Positions 27,958 through 38,334 of a DNA stretch of 64,000 nt are shown here, piece by piece. Both the position numbers and the translations under genes were made by a program. Within the stretch, counting starts at the first letter, position 1, and the number at the start of each line of letters is the position of its first letter. Origin of the DNA: Halanaerobium sp. MA284_MarDTE_T2 (GTDB taxonomy: Bacteria; Bacillota; Halanaerobiia; Halanaerobiales; Halanaerobiaceae). The notes under the pieces were generated by a model. The model was not told where the DNA came from and ran no database searches. It saw only the letters and a list, made by a program, of their open reading frames with translations. The stretch is from the NCBI RefSeq assembly GCF_003337245.1, contig NZ_QPJE01000007.1, positions 40,654 through 104,653 of the forward strand, written 5' to 3'.

Positions 27958-27986
27958 TAAAAAAAGATGGGCTCATTTCTGAGCCC
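27958..27986 (-). terminator. Intrinsic terminator after htrA
   Basis: On the minus strand GGGCTCA, loop GAAA, TGAGCCC, then ATC and seven T. It lies about 165 bp beyond the htrA stop; the AT-rich stretch 27987-28149 holds nothing else I can identify. Confidence 0.85.
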
Positions 27987-28149
27987 CTGTTAAATCATTC
28001 TTTATAATAACCATTTTTTTATAGTCACTATATTTATTGACAGCATTTATATATCCTTTATTTGATTGTAAAATGATTTTTTAGAATCTATTTTTATAAA
28101 TTGTGTTTATTTAAAACATCATAATTTATTTATTTTTATATAACCTATT

Positions 28150-29298
28150 TTAGCGGTTTATATCATTTGGTTTGTTTCCGATCCGAGCAAATATAATTTT
28201 TGGACTTCCATTTCTAATAACTTTAATCATTATTCTGTCATTGACTTCTTTATTTTGTATTATATCTGCAACATCAGAAGTTGATTTAATTTTTTTCTCA
28301 TCAATTTCTTTAATTATATCATAAGGTTTTAAACCAGCTTTTTCTGCAGGACTGTCAGGATAAACTTCAATAACAATAACTCCTTCTCTGTTTTCCAGTC
28401 TGAAATAATCCTGCATATCTTTACTGATTTCACTAAATGCAATACCAAGCCACGGCTGTGTTACCTGTCCTTTTGTTTTTAGCTGATCTACAATACCTTT
28501 AATTTCATTAATAGGTATTGCAAAACCAATCCCCTGTCCTACAGCACTTACTGCTGTATTAATTCCAATGACTTCTCCATTAATATTGAGCAGGGGTCCA
28601 CCACTGTTACCGGGATTAATTGCAGCATCAAGCTGTATTAAATTCTGATAAGTTCTAACCTGTCTATCATTTGTTGGTATCTGAATCGGCCTACCAAGTG
28701 CACTAATTACACCAACTGTCACTGTATGTTCAAATCCAAAGGGATTACCTATGGCAATTGCCCATTCTCCGGGACGTATTTTTTCGGAATCACCAAGTTT
28801 AATTGGTGTTAGATCTGCATCTGTATCTACCTTTAAAACAGCAAGATCAAGACTAAAATCCGACCAGACAATCTCAGCTTTTAAAGGTTCTTCTATTCCA
28901 TTTATTGAAACCTCTACTTTATCAGCACCGTCTATTACATGCTGATTAGTAACAATATATCCGTCTTCAGATACTATAAAACCTGAACCAAATCCCTGTC
29001 TTTTTCTGGGCTGCTGTTCCGGAAGCGGCAGTTTATCACCAAAAAAGAATCTAAAGTATGGATCATTAAATATATGTGGAAGCTCCTGACTCCCTGCTGT
29101 TTCAACTGTAGAAGTAACTTTTACAACGCCATTATCTACCTTTTCTGCAATATCAGCAAAATGGTTGTTTACTATGATATTATTTTTATCCTGTGCATAT
29201 AATACTGCAGACAATGAGGACAGAATAAACATTACAAGCACTGCAGAAATAATTGTTTTCTTAATTATACTCTTTTTATTTCTTAAAAACTTGACCAT
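28150..29298 (-). CDS. htrA: HtrA/DegP-type serine protease with one PDZ domain
   Basis: The 382-residue protease has an N-terminal signal anchor (about 12-34), a trypsin-like domain with the triad His120 (VTNQHVI), Asp151 (DLAVLKV) and Ser232 (NPGNSGGPLL), and one C-terminal PDZ domain (about 280-375). It degrades or refolds damaged envelope proteins. The length and single PDZ fit Gram-positive HtrA. The start at 29298 is the ATG after AGGTAGGTG. It lies upstream of the two-component genes but has its own terminator. Confidence 0.95.
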   Translation of the reverse strand: MVKFLRNKKSIIKKTIISAVLVMFILSSLSAVLYAQDKNNIIVNNHFADIAEKVDNGVVKVTSTVETAGSQELPHIFNDPYFRFFFGDKLPLPEQQPRKRQGFGSGFIVSEDGYIVTNQHVIDGADKVEVSINGIEEPLKAEIVWSDFSLDLAVLKVDTDADLTPIKLGDSEKIRPGEWAIAIGNPFGFEHTVTVGVISALGRPIQIPTNDRQVRTYQNLIQLDAAINPGNSGGPLLNINGEVIGINTAVSAVGQGIGFAIPINEIKGIVDQLKTKGQVTQPWLGIAFSEISKDMQDYFRLENREGVIVIEVYPDSPAEKAGLKPYDIIKEIDEKKIKSTSDVADIIQNKEVNDRIMIKVIRNGSPKIIFARIGNKPNDINR

Positions 29299-29433
29299 CT
29301 TTAGCACCTACCTTTTGTTTAATTTTAAGTTGATTATAATTCACAAAAAACTTTACTGAACAAACAACTTCAGACTAAGTATAGCAGAAAAATATTAAAA
29401 ACTAATTAAATGATGATTAAAATTAGATTAGAA

Positions 29434-30174
29434 TTATTTTTTTGCCTGATTTTTTACTTTTTCCATTTCTCTTTCTATCGTTTCCTTATCACCAAGATAA
29501 TACTTATCCAGAACATTCATCTGATCATCAAACTCATAAATCAGCGGTCTTCCTGTTGGAATATTAAGGCTGCTGATTTCCTCATCAGAAATACCATCAA
29601 GATGTTTTACAAGTGCCCTAAGGCTGTTTCCATGAGCTGAAATGATTAGTTTTTTGCCGGATTTAATTTTTGGGACAATTTCTTCCTGCCAGTACGGTAA
29701 AACTCTGTCAATTGTCATTTTTAAACTTTCTGCTGCCGGCAGTTCGTCTTCAGATAAATTACTGTATTTTTCTTCATGACCGGGATGTCTGGGATCATCT
29801 TTGCTTAAGGCAGGTGGTGGAGTGTCAAAACTCCGCCTCCAGATATGAACCTGTTCTTCCCCTTCTTTTTTGGCTGTCTCTGCCTTGTTCAAACCCTGCA
29901 GAGCCCCATAGTGACGCTCATTTAACCTCCATGACTTGATTACAGGAATCCAGTGTAAATCCATGATATCCAGCACTATATTTAAGGTTTTTATTGCTCT
30001 CTTTAAATAAGATGTGTAGGCTATATCAAATTTGTAACCTTCTTCTTTTAAAAGTCTGCCTGCTGCTTCAGCTTCTTTTACACCCTGTTTACTTAAATCA
30101 ACATCTATCCAGCCGGTAAATTTATTAGCAAGATTCCATTCACTTTCTCCATGTCTCAATAAAACTAATTTCAT
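29434..30174 (-). CDS. gpmA: 2,3-bisphosphoglycerate-dependent phosphoglycerate mutase
   Basis: The 246-residue enzyme of glycolysis interconverts 3- and 2-phosphoglycerate through a phosphohistidine. The motif [12 protein letters not shown] places catalytic His8; other active-site parts are [34 protein letters not shown] and the second His in [15 protein letters not shown]. The length matches the dPGM (not the iPGM) family. The start is the ATG after GGGGTGGTAAAA; the GTG three codons earlier lies within that site. Confidence 0.96.
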   Translation of the reverse strand: MKLVLLRHGESEWNLANKFTGWIDVDLSKQGVKEAEAAGRLLKEEGYKFDIAYTSYLKRAIKTLNIVLDIMDLHWIPVIKSWRLNERHYGALQGLNKAETAKKEGEEQVHIWRRSFDTPPPALSKDDPRHPGHEEKYSNLSEDELPAAESLKMTIDRVLPYWQEEIVPKIKSGKKLIISAHGNSLRALVKHLDGISDEEISSLNIPTGRPLIYEFDDQMNVLDKYYLGDKETIEREMEKVKNQAKK

Positions 30175-30365
30175 TTTTACCACCCCATCTCTTTAAAATT
30201 TATTTTCTCTCTTTTACCAGTTTTTTTCTATAAAATGTTTAACAATTAATTCTCTTTCCGATCAAATTAATTTGATTACAGCTTTATAGTGTTTGTTCTA
30301 ATAAACATTTCTGCTGCCTCAATAATTAATTTAATTTATTCATATTTTTTATCAATATATTCATC

Positions 30366-30764
30366 TCAAAACCTATTTAAATCATAATTTTTAAGCTTCA
30401 TCTCAGCCAGAGTTCTCTGTACAGAAAAAATGTGTTCTCCTTTTTTAAAATTGCGGATTATAGGTTCAGATGCCCCTGCCGTCCATATCTTAAGTTCTGC
30501 TTCCATATCAAAATGTCCAGTAGATTCAACACTAAAATGCCTGATGCTCTCATAAGGAATAGTATGATATTCCATTTTTTTGCCTGTCATTCCCTGCTTA
30601 TCAACAAGAATTAAACGCAGATCTGTAAAAACCATCAGATCTCTTAAAACTTTAAAAGCTCTGACCAGTTTTTCATCTTCAATTAATATCTTTTCCAGAT
30701 TGTCCTCCACCTTTTCTACATCTACTTCTGATGCATTACCCAGCAGTCCACTTAAAATACCCAT
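30366..30764 (-). CDS. Bacterial PH-domain protein
   Basis: The 132-residue protein begins MGILSGLLGNASEVD and continues with a beta-rich domain (LMVFTDLRLILVDKQG, YHTIPYESIRHFSVE, AELKIWTAGA, IIRNFKKG) typical of the small bacterial PH family found in Firmicutes (YvbH-like). These are cytosolic, ring-forming proteins of unknown role. The start at 30764 is the ATG after AGAGGA. It follows the AddAB-like genes in the same direction. Confidence 0.8.
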   Translation of the reverse strand: MGILSGLLGNASEVDVEKVEDNLEKILIEDEKLVRAFKVLRDLMVFTDLRLILVDKQGMTGKKMEYHTIPYESIRHFSVESTGHFDMEAELKIWTAGASEPIIRNFKKGEHIFSVQRTLAEMKLKNYDLNRF

Positions 30765-30876
30765 AATAATCATTCCTCTGCAGTTTTTTATAATTTTTTT
30801 CGGCCTGTTCTATTATCTTTTTTAATGACTTATCTATTGAAGCCCAGCCGGGGATTTCAACTTCTTTTTCTTCCAA
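30736..30876 (-). CDS. Possible small protein (46 residues) between the AddA-like and PH genes
   Basis: A TTG-started frame reads LEEKEVEIPGWASIDKSLKK then an amphipathic, Lys/Glu-rich stretch, and ends inside the PH gene. The composition looks coding and the frame continues directly from the helicase gene after its TAA, through about 11 further codons. There is no ribosome site before the TTG. It may be a real small gene, or the relic of a longer C-terminus cut by the TAA at about 30910. Confidence 0.25.
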   Translation of the reverse strand: MEEKEVEIPGWASIDKSLKKIIEQAEKNYKKLQRNDYYGYFKWTAG

Positions 30877-30909
30877 ATTTTTATAGACAGAAAAGATAAG
30901 AAAAAAAGA

Positions 30910-33900
30910 TTAAATATCAATAAATTCTGCTTCTATATTCCACTCAGAACCCACAATTTCCTTTATAAGCGTCTTATATTTTATAAGCTGTTCCTGTTCT
31001 CTATAAAAACCACTTTTAAAATCAATTATTTTAATCTGTTTACTTTTTTTATCAACCAGCAGACGGTCTATGCGAAAACTCTGTTTACCACTTTTAAGCA
31101 GATATTCTGTATAAACTGTCCACTCCCTGGAAAAGAGTTCAGGATTATTATCTATAAACAAATCTGCAGCTTCTATAATTTCTCTTAAAACAGATGAGCC
31201 AATTATATTTACAAATTTAGCTGTAAGCAGATTTCTGGCTTCTTTTTTTTCTTCCTTTTCTCCATAATATATGTTTTCCAGATAATAGTGAAGCGCCAGT
31301 CCTCTAATCCTATTTTCAGCCAATTTAAATCTGTTTTTATCTTTAAAACTGCTGCTGGAAGTTTTTTGAGAAGCTTTTTTATCCTTCAGAAAATATCTGC
31401 TCATATCAGAAATAAATATTTTATCAGCTGAAGATTCCTGTTCTGTTTTTTCTGGCTCTCCCCAGGATGAATACTTAATCAGATCAACTAGCTTATCTGC
31501 ACAGGCAGAATTAATAACTGCTTTTTCATAAAAATCATAATTACTTCCCTCCCACATCAAATTTTTATGTGGAATAAGTTTTCGGGGAGTTTCTATATAT
31601 ATATTCAAATCTTTTTCTGCCCTTGTCAGAGCAACATATACATTGTTGATCTCTTCCATCAGTTCTTTTGTTTCCTGTCTTGATTTAAAATCAAAATTAA
31701 GCCAATCAAGTATCTTAAGATAATCACCTTTTGTAAATAAATATTTATTAACTTTAGAAAATTTATCATCAAAGTCCAGATAAAATTCCAGCCTGTCACT
31801 ACTGCTGTTTCCGCGTTTGCCGGGTTTCCAGTAAAAAAATTCTACAGGTATTGAAAGTCCTTTTGCTTTATGAATTGTCATTAAATTAACAGCACTGCTG
31901 CTTTTAACCTTTTCCTGTTTTAGTAAATCACTTTCTTTATTTTTCTCCAGATAATTCAGAAGTTCTCTTATTGAAGTAAAAGAGTTCAGTATTTTGTAAA
32001 AAGAATATATATTTTTTAAAGTTACTGGGTCAGACTGACTTCTGTCCTCCAGTTTCTGATAAAGGTAAGAAATTATAGAAATGTAATCACTATTTATTAT
32101 ATTTCTAATTTCAAAAAATATTGATTTTATTTTTTCATTCTGCAGTTTAAATTCCCTTTTTTCCTCATCCTGAAAAAAGAAAGTACGAATTTGATTAAGA
32201 TTATTAAAAATAGTTTTCATATCCTGCTGTTTTAAACCAACAAGATCACTTCTTAAATATTTTAATAACTCAAATATATCTTTTGAAAAAGAGAATTTTA
32301 AAAAACTGTAAAATGATTTAATAACTGGATGCTCAAGCATACTGCTTCTATTTTCTAAAATATATGGTATGTCAAATTTTTTCAGCCCGGCTGCAATTTC
32401 TGCCAGATCATTCCCAGTCCTGGCCAGCACTGCTATATCTCCATAATTAGTATAATCATTTTTTATCTTTCTGGCAATTTCCCCAGGTAGATCTGTAATA
32501 ATAAAATTATTCATTTTTTCTATTTCTTTCTGCTTTTCTTCTGCCAGATTTTCAAATTTTTTGGTAGTAGTATCATATTCTGCAGAACTACCTCCAACTA
32601 TCATGCTGCTGTGGCCATAAGAATCTGAAATTGAATTTACATCCCTATATTCCCAATTTCCAGCATCTATGCTGGAAAAAAATCGATTTACCAGCTCAAT
32701 AATACATCTATCACTTCTGTAGCAGTCTGACAGTGTTTCTACCTCGCCATCAATAATATTTTCCAAATCAGCAAAAAGTTTTTTTTCTCCACCTCGCCAG
32801 CCGTATATAGACTGTTTTTCGTCACCAACTGCTATAAAATGCACCGCCCCATCAATCAGAGGTTTTAGTATTTTCCACTGCAGAATACTGGTATCCTGAA
32901 ATTCATCAATAAATAGTGCTTTAAAATCACTGTCCAGCAGATCTATAAAATATTCGCTAATTTCACCATCATTGATCAGATCTAATTCAGGATCAAAGAG
33001 ATATTTATATGTATAGCTGCTTATATCAGCATGTGTAAACTTTTGACTTTTAAATTTTTCTTCATCATAGAGTTTTAATATCAGCTCTGCAGATGAAAAA
33101 AGTTCCTTTTCAAAATCAATTACTTCATTATTAAAAATATGGGCGGCCAGATTTTTTCTGAACAGCTGGAATTTGTCATTTAATTCTTTTTTAAAATGGG
33201 CTTTTTTCCTGCCCTTCAGCTGATTACCGTTCCAGTATGTTTTATCAAATAACAGATCTTTATTTTTTAACAATAGTGAAAGTTTTTTTTCCTCATCACG
33301 GCAGTTTAAATAACTATTTAAAAGCTGCCTGCTGCCGGAAACAAAATATTTGTTTCCCAGCTCTTCTCCTTTTTGTGCAGCAGCTTCCTTTAATATTTCC
33401 ACTGTCCCATCAAATGATTTGGTTAAATCTTCTGCTGGAATTTTATCTTTTTCTTTATTGTCTACAATTATAAATTTCCAGTAATTATCTACAATTAATT
33501 TGATGAGTTCAAAATAATTTTCGAGATTTCTGCCTGCATTCTGAGATAGAAACTTTTCCAACCTGCTGAAATATTTTTCATTATTTAATATTTTTCTCAG
33601 TATATTGTCAATAAATGTCTTATTTTCATTTTCGTCTATTATCTCATAATTATAAATTCCCAGATATGGAGCAATAGACTGGGAAAATATCCGGTTACTG
33701 AAGCTATCGATTGTATAAACATGTACATTTTCTGGCTCTAAAAGCATTTTATTATGGATTTTCTTCAATTTGCTTCGGCTGACTCCTAAATCAGGATAAA
33801 TTCCTTTTAGATTATTAACTAACTGCTCCTTTTCTAGGCCACCACTTATTATTGTCTCCAGGTGGAGAAAAATTCTTTCTCTAATCTCAGCTGTAGCTTT

Positions 33901-34023
33901 TTTGGTAAATGTAAGAACTATAATTTCCTCAAAATCAACACCTTTAATAAGTGAGGCTATATATTCAAGCGAAAGTCTATAAGTTTTACCTGTACCTGCA
34001 CTTGCTTTTATAATTTTTTTCAT
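30910..34023 (-). CDS. addA: AddA-like UvrD-type helicase with C-terminal RecB nuclease domain
   Basis: The 1037-residue protein has SF1 motifs in order: Walker A KASAGTGKTY (7-16), LTFTKKATAEI, Walker B FIDEFQDTS, motif III VGDEKQSIYGWRGG, motif V MTIHKAKGLS and motif VI VYVALTRAEKDL. The C-terminal PD-(D/E)XK nuclease follows (IDRLLVDKKSKQIKIIDFKSG). It is shorter than Bacillus AddA (about 1230) and nearer the compact forms. With the gene upstream it forms a double-strand-break resection enzyme. The ATG overlaps the upstream stop (ATGATAAAATATG), so translation is coupled. Confidence 0.88.
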   Translation of the reverse strand: MKKIIKASAGTGKTYRLSLEYIASLIKGVDFEEIIVLTFTKKATAEIRERIFLHLETIISGGLEKEQLVNNLKGIYPDLGVSRSKLKKIHNKMLLEPENVHVYTIDSFSNRIFSQSIAPYLGIYNYEIIDENENKTFIDNILRKILNNEKYFSRLEKFLSQNAGRNLENYFELIKLIVDNYWKFIIVDNKEKDKIPAEDLTKSFDGTVEILKEAAAQKGEELGNKYFVSGSRQLLNSYLNCRDEEKKLSLLLKNKDLLFDKTYWNGNQLKGRKKAHFKKELNDKFQLFRKNLAAHIFNNEVIDFEKELFSSAELILKLYDEEKFKSQKFTHADISSYTYKYLFDPELDLINDGEISEYFIDLLDSDFKALFIDEFQDTSILQWKILKPLIDGAVHFIAVGDEKQSIYGWRGGEKKLFADLENIIDGEVETLSDCYRSDRCIIELVNRFFSSIDAGNWEYRDVNSISDSYGHSSMIVGGSSAEYDTTTKKFENLAEEKQKEIEKMNNFIITDLPGEIARKIKNDYTNYGDIAVLARTGNDLAEIAAGLKKFDIPYILENRSSMLEHPVIKSFYSFLKFSFSKDIFELLKYLRSDLVGLKQQDMKTIFNNLNQIRTFFFQDEEKREFKLQNEKIKSIFFEIRNIINSDYISIISYLYQKLEDRSQSDPVTLKNIYSFYKILNSFTSIRELLNYLEKNKESDLLKQEKVKSSSAVNLMTIHKAKGLSIPVEFFYWKPGKRGNSSSDRLEFYLDFDDKFSKVNKYLFTKGDYLKILDWLNFDFKSRQETKELMEEINNVYVALTRAEKDLNIYIETPRKLIPHKNLMWEGSNYDFYEKAVINSACADKLVDLIKYSSWGEPEKTEQESSADKIFISDMSRYFLKDKKASQKTSSSSFKDKNRFKLAENRIRGLALHYYLENIYYGEKEEKKEARNLLTAKFVNIIGSSVLREIIEAADLFIDNNPELFSREWTVYTEYLLKSGKQSFRIDRLLVDKKSKQIKIIDFKSGFYREQEQLIKYKTLIKEIVGSEWNIEAEFIDI

Positions 34024-36611
34024 ATTTTATCATCCACCCTGCAGAAATCATAATATGGACATCTGTCACAGTCATAACTTGATATTCTGCTGAATTCTTT
34101 TTTCTCAAAAAGTTCTTTCAGCAGTTTTTTTATCTCTAAAAACAGTTCATCTTCTCTATTTCTATAAGAAAGATCAAACTTTTTTTCAAAAACACTGTAA
34201 ATTGCTTTTTTGCATTTTTTAGAAATATCCTTATCAGCAGAGTTTTCTCTCAACATTAAATTGTAAAAATCAAGCTGAAGTTTATCTCCACTACCTGTTT
34301 TAAAGTCAATAATATGATCTGCATTCTCTCCCATAAGAAGCAGATCTATTCTTCCGGATAAATAAAATTCTACTTCCATAAGCTTTAAAAATATTTCTCT
34401 ATTTACTGTTTTGGAAGGCCATTCTATCAGTACTTCTGTATTTTCATCTGTCATGATATTACTCATTTCTTTCCAGAAAAATTTAAAAGATTCAGCAATT
34501 TTTTTTGTCATTATATTTTTATAAAATGGTTTCAAATCCTCATCAATCTTTAACTCAAGTTTTTTTATATTTCCAAAAATTATTTCTTCAGCTTTCTTTT
34601 CGCTAAAATTACTACCTTCAAGTAAAGTTGCAGTAAGATTAGAAAAAGATTGATGTACAAGAATTCCCAGAGATAGGAAAGAAAGAGAATTATCACCACC
34701 ACTAAAGCCGGGCTGAAGGTGAAGTATCTGCTCCAGATAAAATCTGTAAAAACATCGTTTCAGCTGACTATATTTATAAAAAGTAATAGAAAACTGTTCT
34801 CTAAAGTCAGACCGGACAAGTGGTATTTCTCCATCTGCTTTATCACTTTCTATATCATTATTATCTCCACTATTTTTTAAGTTAAAAAAGTTTTTCAGCA
34901 GGTCTGATTCATCAATATTTTTAAATTTATTTTGTTTAAACTCTATGTCATAATTCATCTTTAACTCTTCAAGTACAGACGCAGGATATATGTTTTCTTC
35001 TCTATTGTTGATAGTAAATATACTGACTTTTTCGGCATTAAAGACATGACGTAAAAATCGGTATTTTTTTAATAAATATTTATCTTCAGAGGTGGGGAGC
35101 TTGTTTAAAGACAGCTGTTTTTCATTTAAAAAGAAAAAACCACTGCTATTTACCGACATATTGCTCTGAGTACAGCCTGTTAGAATAAGGCTGGCCCTTT
35201 TTTTTGTTGGTGAACTGCTGAGGTAGGACCAGCTGAGTCTATTTTCCCTATCTTCATTTTCTGTTCTTAAAGATTTATAACCTAAATAGTCAAGAAAAAG
35301 CCTAAAAAATCCACCAGCTTTATCAGCAAAATATTTATACCAGTTTTTGTGTAGATTCATATCTTCTGCTGTATTTAACTCTATAACAGTATCAAAAAAC
35401 TTTTCTTCGAGATCTAAAAATTTCGATTCCAGCGGAAAATCTACAATTTTTGTTATATATGCTGTCAACTCTTTAAGTGAACTAATAGATTTCAACTTTT
35501 CAACAGCAGCAAAGAGTGGATAAATTACAGGTATTTCTGCCTCAATTATATCTCTATTAAGATAAAAATAATCATCATTATATAAATCAACTAACTTATA
35601 ATAACTATCTTCCTCCAATTCTAAAATTTTAGAACTCATTTTAATGTTAACAAAATCTAAAACTGATTTTAAATTTAACTTGATATTTCCCTTTTTGAAA
35701 GCAGATAAATATACTTCATAAAATGCAGTTAAGAAATGATAAAGAGCCGTATCTTTTATACTTCTGCTCTCTGCAAAGTCAATACTGGAATTTAATAAAT
35801 TTTTGAAATTAGAGTTTTCTTCTCTGCAGTCAATTATATCTGTACTATTATCAGCACCTTCTTCAATACTCAGTACCCCAGCCAGCTCTTTTAACTCATC
35901 TGAACTCTCATATATTTTTATCTTCTGCTGAAAATTTTTAAGTGCTGGATAATTCAGCTGTTTAAGCTGCAGATTTTTTTCATCAAAATCTTCTTCTTCA
36001 AGCTGGAGGTGGAGTTCAATTTTACAGTATTTCTGCAGAGAGTTCAATGTTTTTTTAAAAAGTGGGCTGAACTCAGCTGTATTGACAAACACTATCCTTT
36101 TCATATCTTTAATAAAATTTATATTATTAATTTCATTTCTATAAAGCATAGTTTTATCTTTACAGTTTAATTTATTCATTTTTTGTTCAAAACGCTGCCT
36201 GATACCGGTCAACAGTGTATATCTTTCCTGCTGCCAATCAGCCAGAGATTTCAGCTGTTCTACCTGATATTCTTCCAGCATCCTAAAAAACCGAAAAAAT
36301 TGAGAGGAGAAACTATATATGTCCTGATAACTGCTGATTTTCAATTCTTCTTTCTCCTCTTCAGTTAATACAGAATAAAGCAAAATAGGTAGTTTTTCTT
36401 CTTTAAGCAAAATGCTATCATCTGCCAGAATTCTCTCTCTAAATTCTTCAATTGTTATAAAAATACTGTTTCCCTGCAAAAAAGAAGGATTATAATAATT
36501 TTGCAGCATATGCTGCATGCTGCTGTAGCTGTCGAATAAAAATAATGTTCCGGTCTGATCAGATATTTTTTTGAACAAATCATCCTGATAGGAATAATAA
36601 TGAAAATCCAT
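34020..36611 (-). CDS. addB: AddB-like protein with Fe-S-stapled PD-(D/E)XK nuclease
   Basis: An 863-residue partner of the AddA-like protein. The N-terminal two thirds resemble the inactive helicase half of AddB; I see no Walker A motif. The C-terminus has a RecB-family nuclease (HIIDFKTGSGDKLQLDFYNLML) bracketed by four cysteines, one in LKRCFYRFYLEQ and three in YDCDRCPYYDFC, the [4Fe-4S] staple of AddB and Cas4. It is divergent and short (Bacillus AddB about 1166). Assignment rests on context and the staple. The start is an ATG after AGAGGTGG. Confidence 0.82.
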   Translation of the reverse strand: MDFHYYSYQDDLFKKISDQTGTLFLFDSYSSMQHMLQNYYNPSFLQGNSIFITIEEFRERILADDSILLKEEKLPILLYSVLTEEEKEELKISSYQDIYSFSSQFFRFFRMLEEYQVEQLKSLADWQQERYTLLTGIRQRFEQKMNKLNCKDKTMLYRNEINNINFIKDMKRIVFVNTAEFSPLFKKTLNSLQKYCKIELHLQLEEEDFDEKNLQLKQLNYPALKNFQQKIKIYESSDELKELAGVLSIEEGADNSTDIIDCREENSNFKNLLNSSIDFAESRSIKDTALYHFLTAFYEVYLSAFKKGNIKLNLKSVLDFVNIKMSSKILELEEDSYYKLVDLYNDDYFYLNRDIIEAEIPVIYPLFAAVEKLKSISSLKELTAYITKIVDFPLESKFLDLEEKFFDTVIELNTAEDMNLHKNWYKYFADKAGGFFRLFLDYLGYKSLRTENEDRENRLSWSYLSSSPTKKRASLILTGCTQSNMSVNSSGFFFLNEKQLSLNKLPTSEDKYLLKKYRFLRHVFNAEKVSIFTINNREENIYPASVLEELKMNYDIEFKQNKFKNIDESDLLKNFFNLKNSGDNNDIESDKADGEIPLVRSDFREQFSITFYKYSQLKRCFYRFYLEQILHLQPGFSGGDNSLSFLSLGILVHQSFSNLTATLLEGSNFSEKKAEEIIFGNIKKLELKIDEDLKPFYKNIMTKKIAESFKFFWKEMSNIMTDENTEVLIEWPSKTVNREIFLKLMEVEFYLSGRIDLLLMGENADHIIDFKTGSGDKLQLDFYNLMLRENSADKDISKKCKKAIYSVFEKKFDLSYRNREDELFLEIKKLLKELFEKKEFSRISSYDCDRCPYYDFCRVDDKI

Positions 36612-36719
36612 ATTTCCACCTCTTTTTAAAAAAACAAAAATTCTTAAATTGCAATTTTAAATTGAACTAATTGCAAACTTTAATTTTAAATAAAAAATCT
36701 CAAACCTTCTATATCAATA

Positions 36720-37499
36720 TTAATTGAATTTTTTAGCAGACACTTCCAGCAAAATAATTAAAGCTACAGCAAAAATGAAATATATAACTCCTTCCAGCAC
36801 AAATTGTTCTGGAAATACAGCTGCTGAAGATCCAATTATAAGTCCGGTTAAAAGTGACATAATATTTGCTCTAAATTTGTTCAGTAAAAAGGAAAAAGCC
36901 CAGGCAAAAGAAATCAGCCCACTTACCACACCTGTAAGGTAGATTCCAATAAGCAAAAAATCCAAACTGTTAACTGCATTTAGAAGTGGTTGGTACAGTC
37001 CAATTAAAATAAGCAGTGTACCCCCACTGATTCCAGGCAGCACCATGGCAATACTGCCAAAAAAGCCTCCTACAAAAAACAAAATATATCTGCTGCTGCT
37101 CAAAAAAAGTGTGCTGCTTCCGGCTGAAAAATACAGAGCAGTAATAAGTCCAGCCACTATAAAAAAAAGATTTAAAAATTTTAAGCTGCCTATATTTTTA
37201 TATGTTGTCCTGGCTGATGTAAGGACAAGGCCAAATAGAAAATAAGCTGTCAGCAGAGGTTTGGCAGTATAAAACTCACTTATAAAACTCGCCCCAACAT
37301 ATATTCCCAAAGCCATCCCGGAACCAACCAGAATAAGTGTTTTAAACCTGAATTTTTTTACAGCTTCCAATAATTTTTGGTAAATTCCTAACACAAGTGC
37401 AATTGTACCTCCACTTACACCAGGCAGTGTATTGGCCATCCCGATTGGTATTGATTTAATAAATAGGATTATTTCTTTACTGGAAATTATATTTGACAT
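36720..37499 (-). CDS. DUF368 membrane protein, PopT-type undecaprenyl-phosphate translocase
   Basis: The 259-residue protein has about eight TM helices in two similar halves, each with the family signature: SIPIGMANTLPGVSGGTIAL near residue 18 and GGFFGSIAMVLPGISGGTLL near 145. DUF368 (PopT) proteins flip the recycled C55-phosphate carrier back across the membrane for cell-wall synthesis; this is family knowledge from recent work. The ATG follows AGGTGAATTAAAAT. It is monocistronic between the pcp terminator and the AddB-like gene. Confidence 0.85.
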   Translation of the reverse strand: MSNIISSKEIILFIKSIPIGMANTLPGVSGGTIALVLGIYQKLLEAVKKFRFKTLILVGSGMALGIYVGASFISEFYTAKPLLTAYFLFGLVLTSARTTYKNIGSLKFLNLFFIVAGLITALYFSAGSSTLFLSSSRYILFFVGGFFGSIAMVLPGISGGTLLILIGLYQPLLNAVNSLDFLLIGIYLTGVVSGLISFAWAFSFLLNKFRANIMSLLTGLIIGSSAAVFPEQFVLEGVIYFIFAVALIILLEVSAKKFN

Positions 37500-37581
37500 A
37501 TTTTAATTCACCTGCAGAATTTATAAATTTATGATATATATTACTTGGTTTGTTTGTAATATTACTTTTTGTAATAAATAA

Positions 37582-37600
37582 GCCCCGGGAAAACCGGGGC
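37582..37600 (-). terminator. Intrinsic terminator after pcp
   Basis: A perfect 7-bp GC stem GCCCCGG / CCGGGGC with a 5-nt loop, followed on the minus strand by TTATTTATT. It lies 40 bp past the pcp stop. Confidence 0.75.
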
Positions 37601-37639
37601 AAATAAACACAAGTTCAATGTAACTTATTTTCCCAATTT

Positions 37640-38281
37640 TTAACTTATTTCTCCACCAATCTCTTTTATATCGTCTTTATTTTCAACAGATGCTTTTACT
37701 GCCAGTTCTAAAGCTTTAGTTATATCATCAACAGACATACTGGGCTGATTTTTCTTTCCCACTACCTGAGCAGGAATATATGGTACATGAATAAATCCTC
37801 CTCGTTTATCTGAGAATTTCTTATCTATTAAATACATCAGACCATAAAAAATATGATTGCAGACAAATGTACCGGCACTATTGGAAACAGAAGCGGGAAT
37901 GTCATTATCTTTAATTTCTTTTACTATTGCTTTTATAGGAATGTTTGCAAAATAAGCGTTTTTCCCATCTGCAAATATTTTTTCATCTATTGGCTGATTA
38001 TTCTCATTGTCAGGAATTCTGGCATCATCAACATTGATAGCAACTCTTTCTACTGTCATATTGAATCTTCCACCTGCCTGACCAACACATATTATAATAT
38101 CCGGATCTTCATTTTCAATCTTTTTTTCCATTTTTTCTATTGATTTATGAAAAACAGTAGGAACTTCAAGTTTAACAATTTCTGCACCAGCAATTTTGTC
38201 TGACATAAGTTTTACTGCTTCAAAAGCTGGATTGACTGATTCTCCACCAAATGGATCAAACGCTGTCATTAGTACTTTCAT
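37640..38281 (-). CDS. pcp: Pyrrolidone-carboxylate peptidase (pyroglutamyl peptidase I)
   Basis: The 213-residue cysteine peptidase removes N-terminal pyroglutamate. It begins [20 protein letters not shown] and carries the catalytic set: Glu in [16 protein letters not shown], Cys in [14 protein letters not shown] and His in [10 protein letters not shown]. The start at 38281 is the ATG after TTGGAGGTG. It closes a four-gene operon with a glyoxalase-like gene, DUF969 and DUF979, a neighbourhood seen in other Firmicutes. Confidence 0.96.
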   Translation of the reverse strand: MKVLMTAFDPFGGESVNPAFEAVKLMSDKIAGAEIVKLEVPTVFHKSIEKMEKKIENEDPDIIICVGQAGGRFNMTVERVAINVDDARIPDNENNQPIDEKIFADGKNAYFANIPIKAIVKEIKDNDIPASVSNSAGTFVCNHIFYGLMYLIDKKFSDKRGGFIHVPYIPAQVVGKKNQPSMSVDDITKALELAVKASVENKDDIKEIGGEIS

Positions 38282-38334
38282 AAAATAACACCTCCAAATT
38301 AAATTATACAATTAGTTTTTTTATTTGATTTTAG

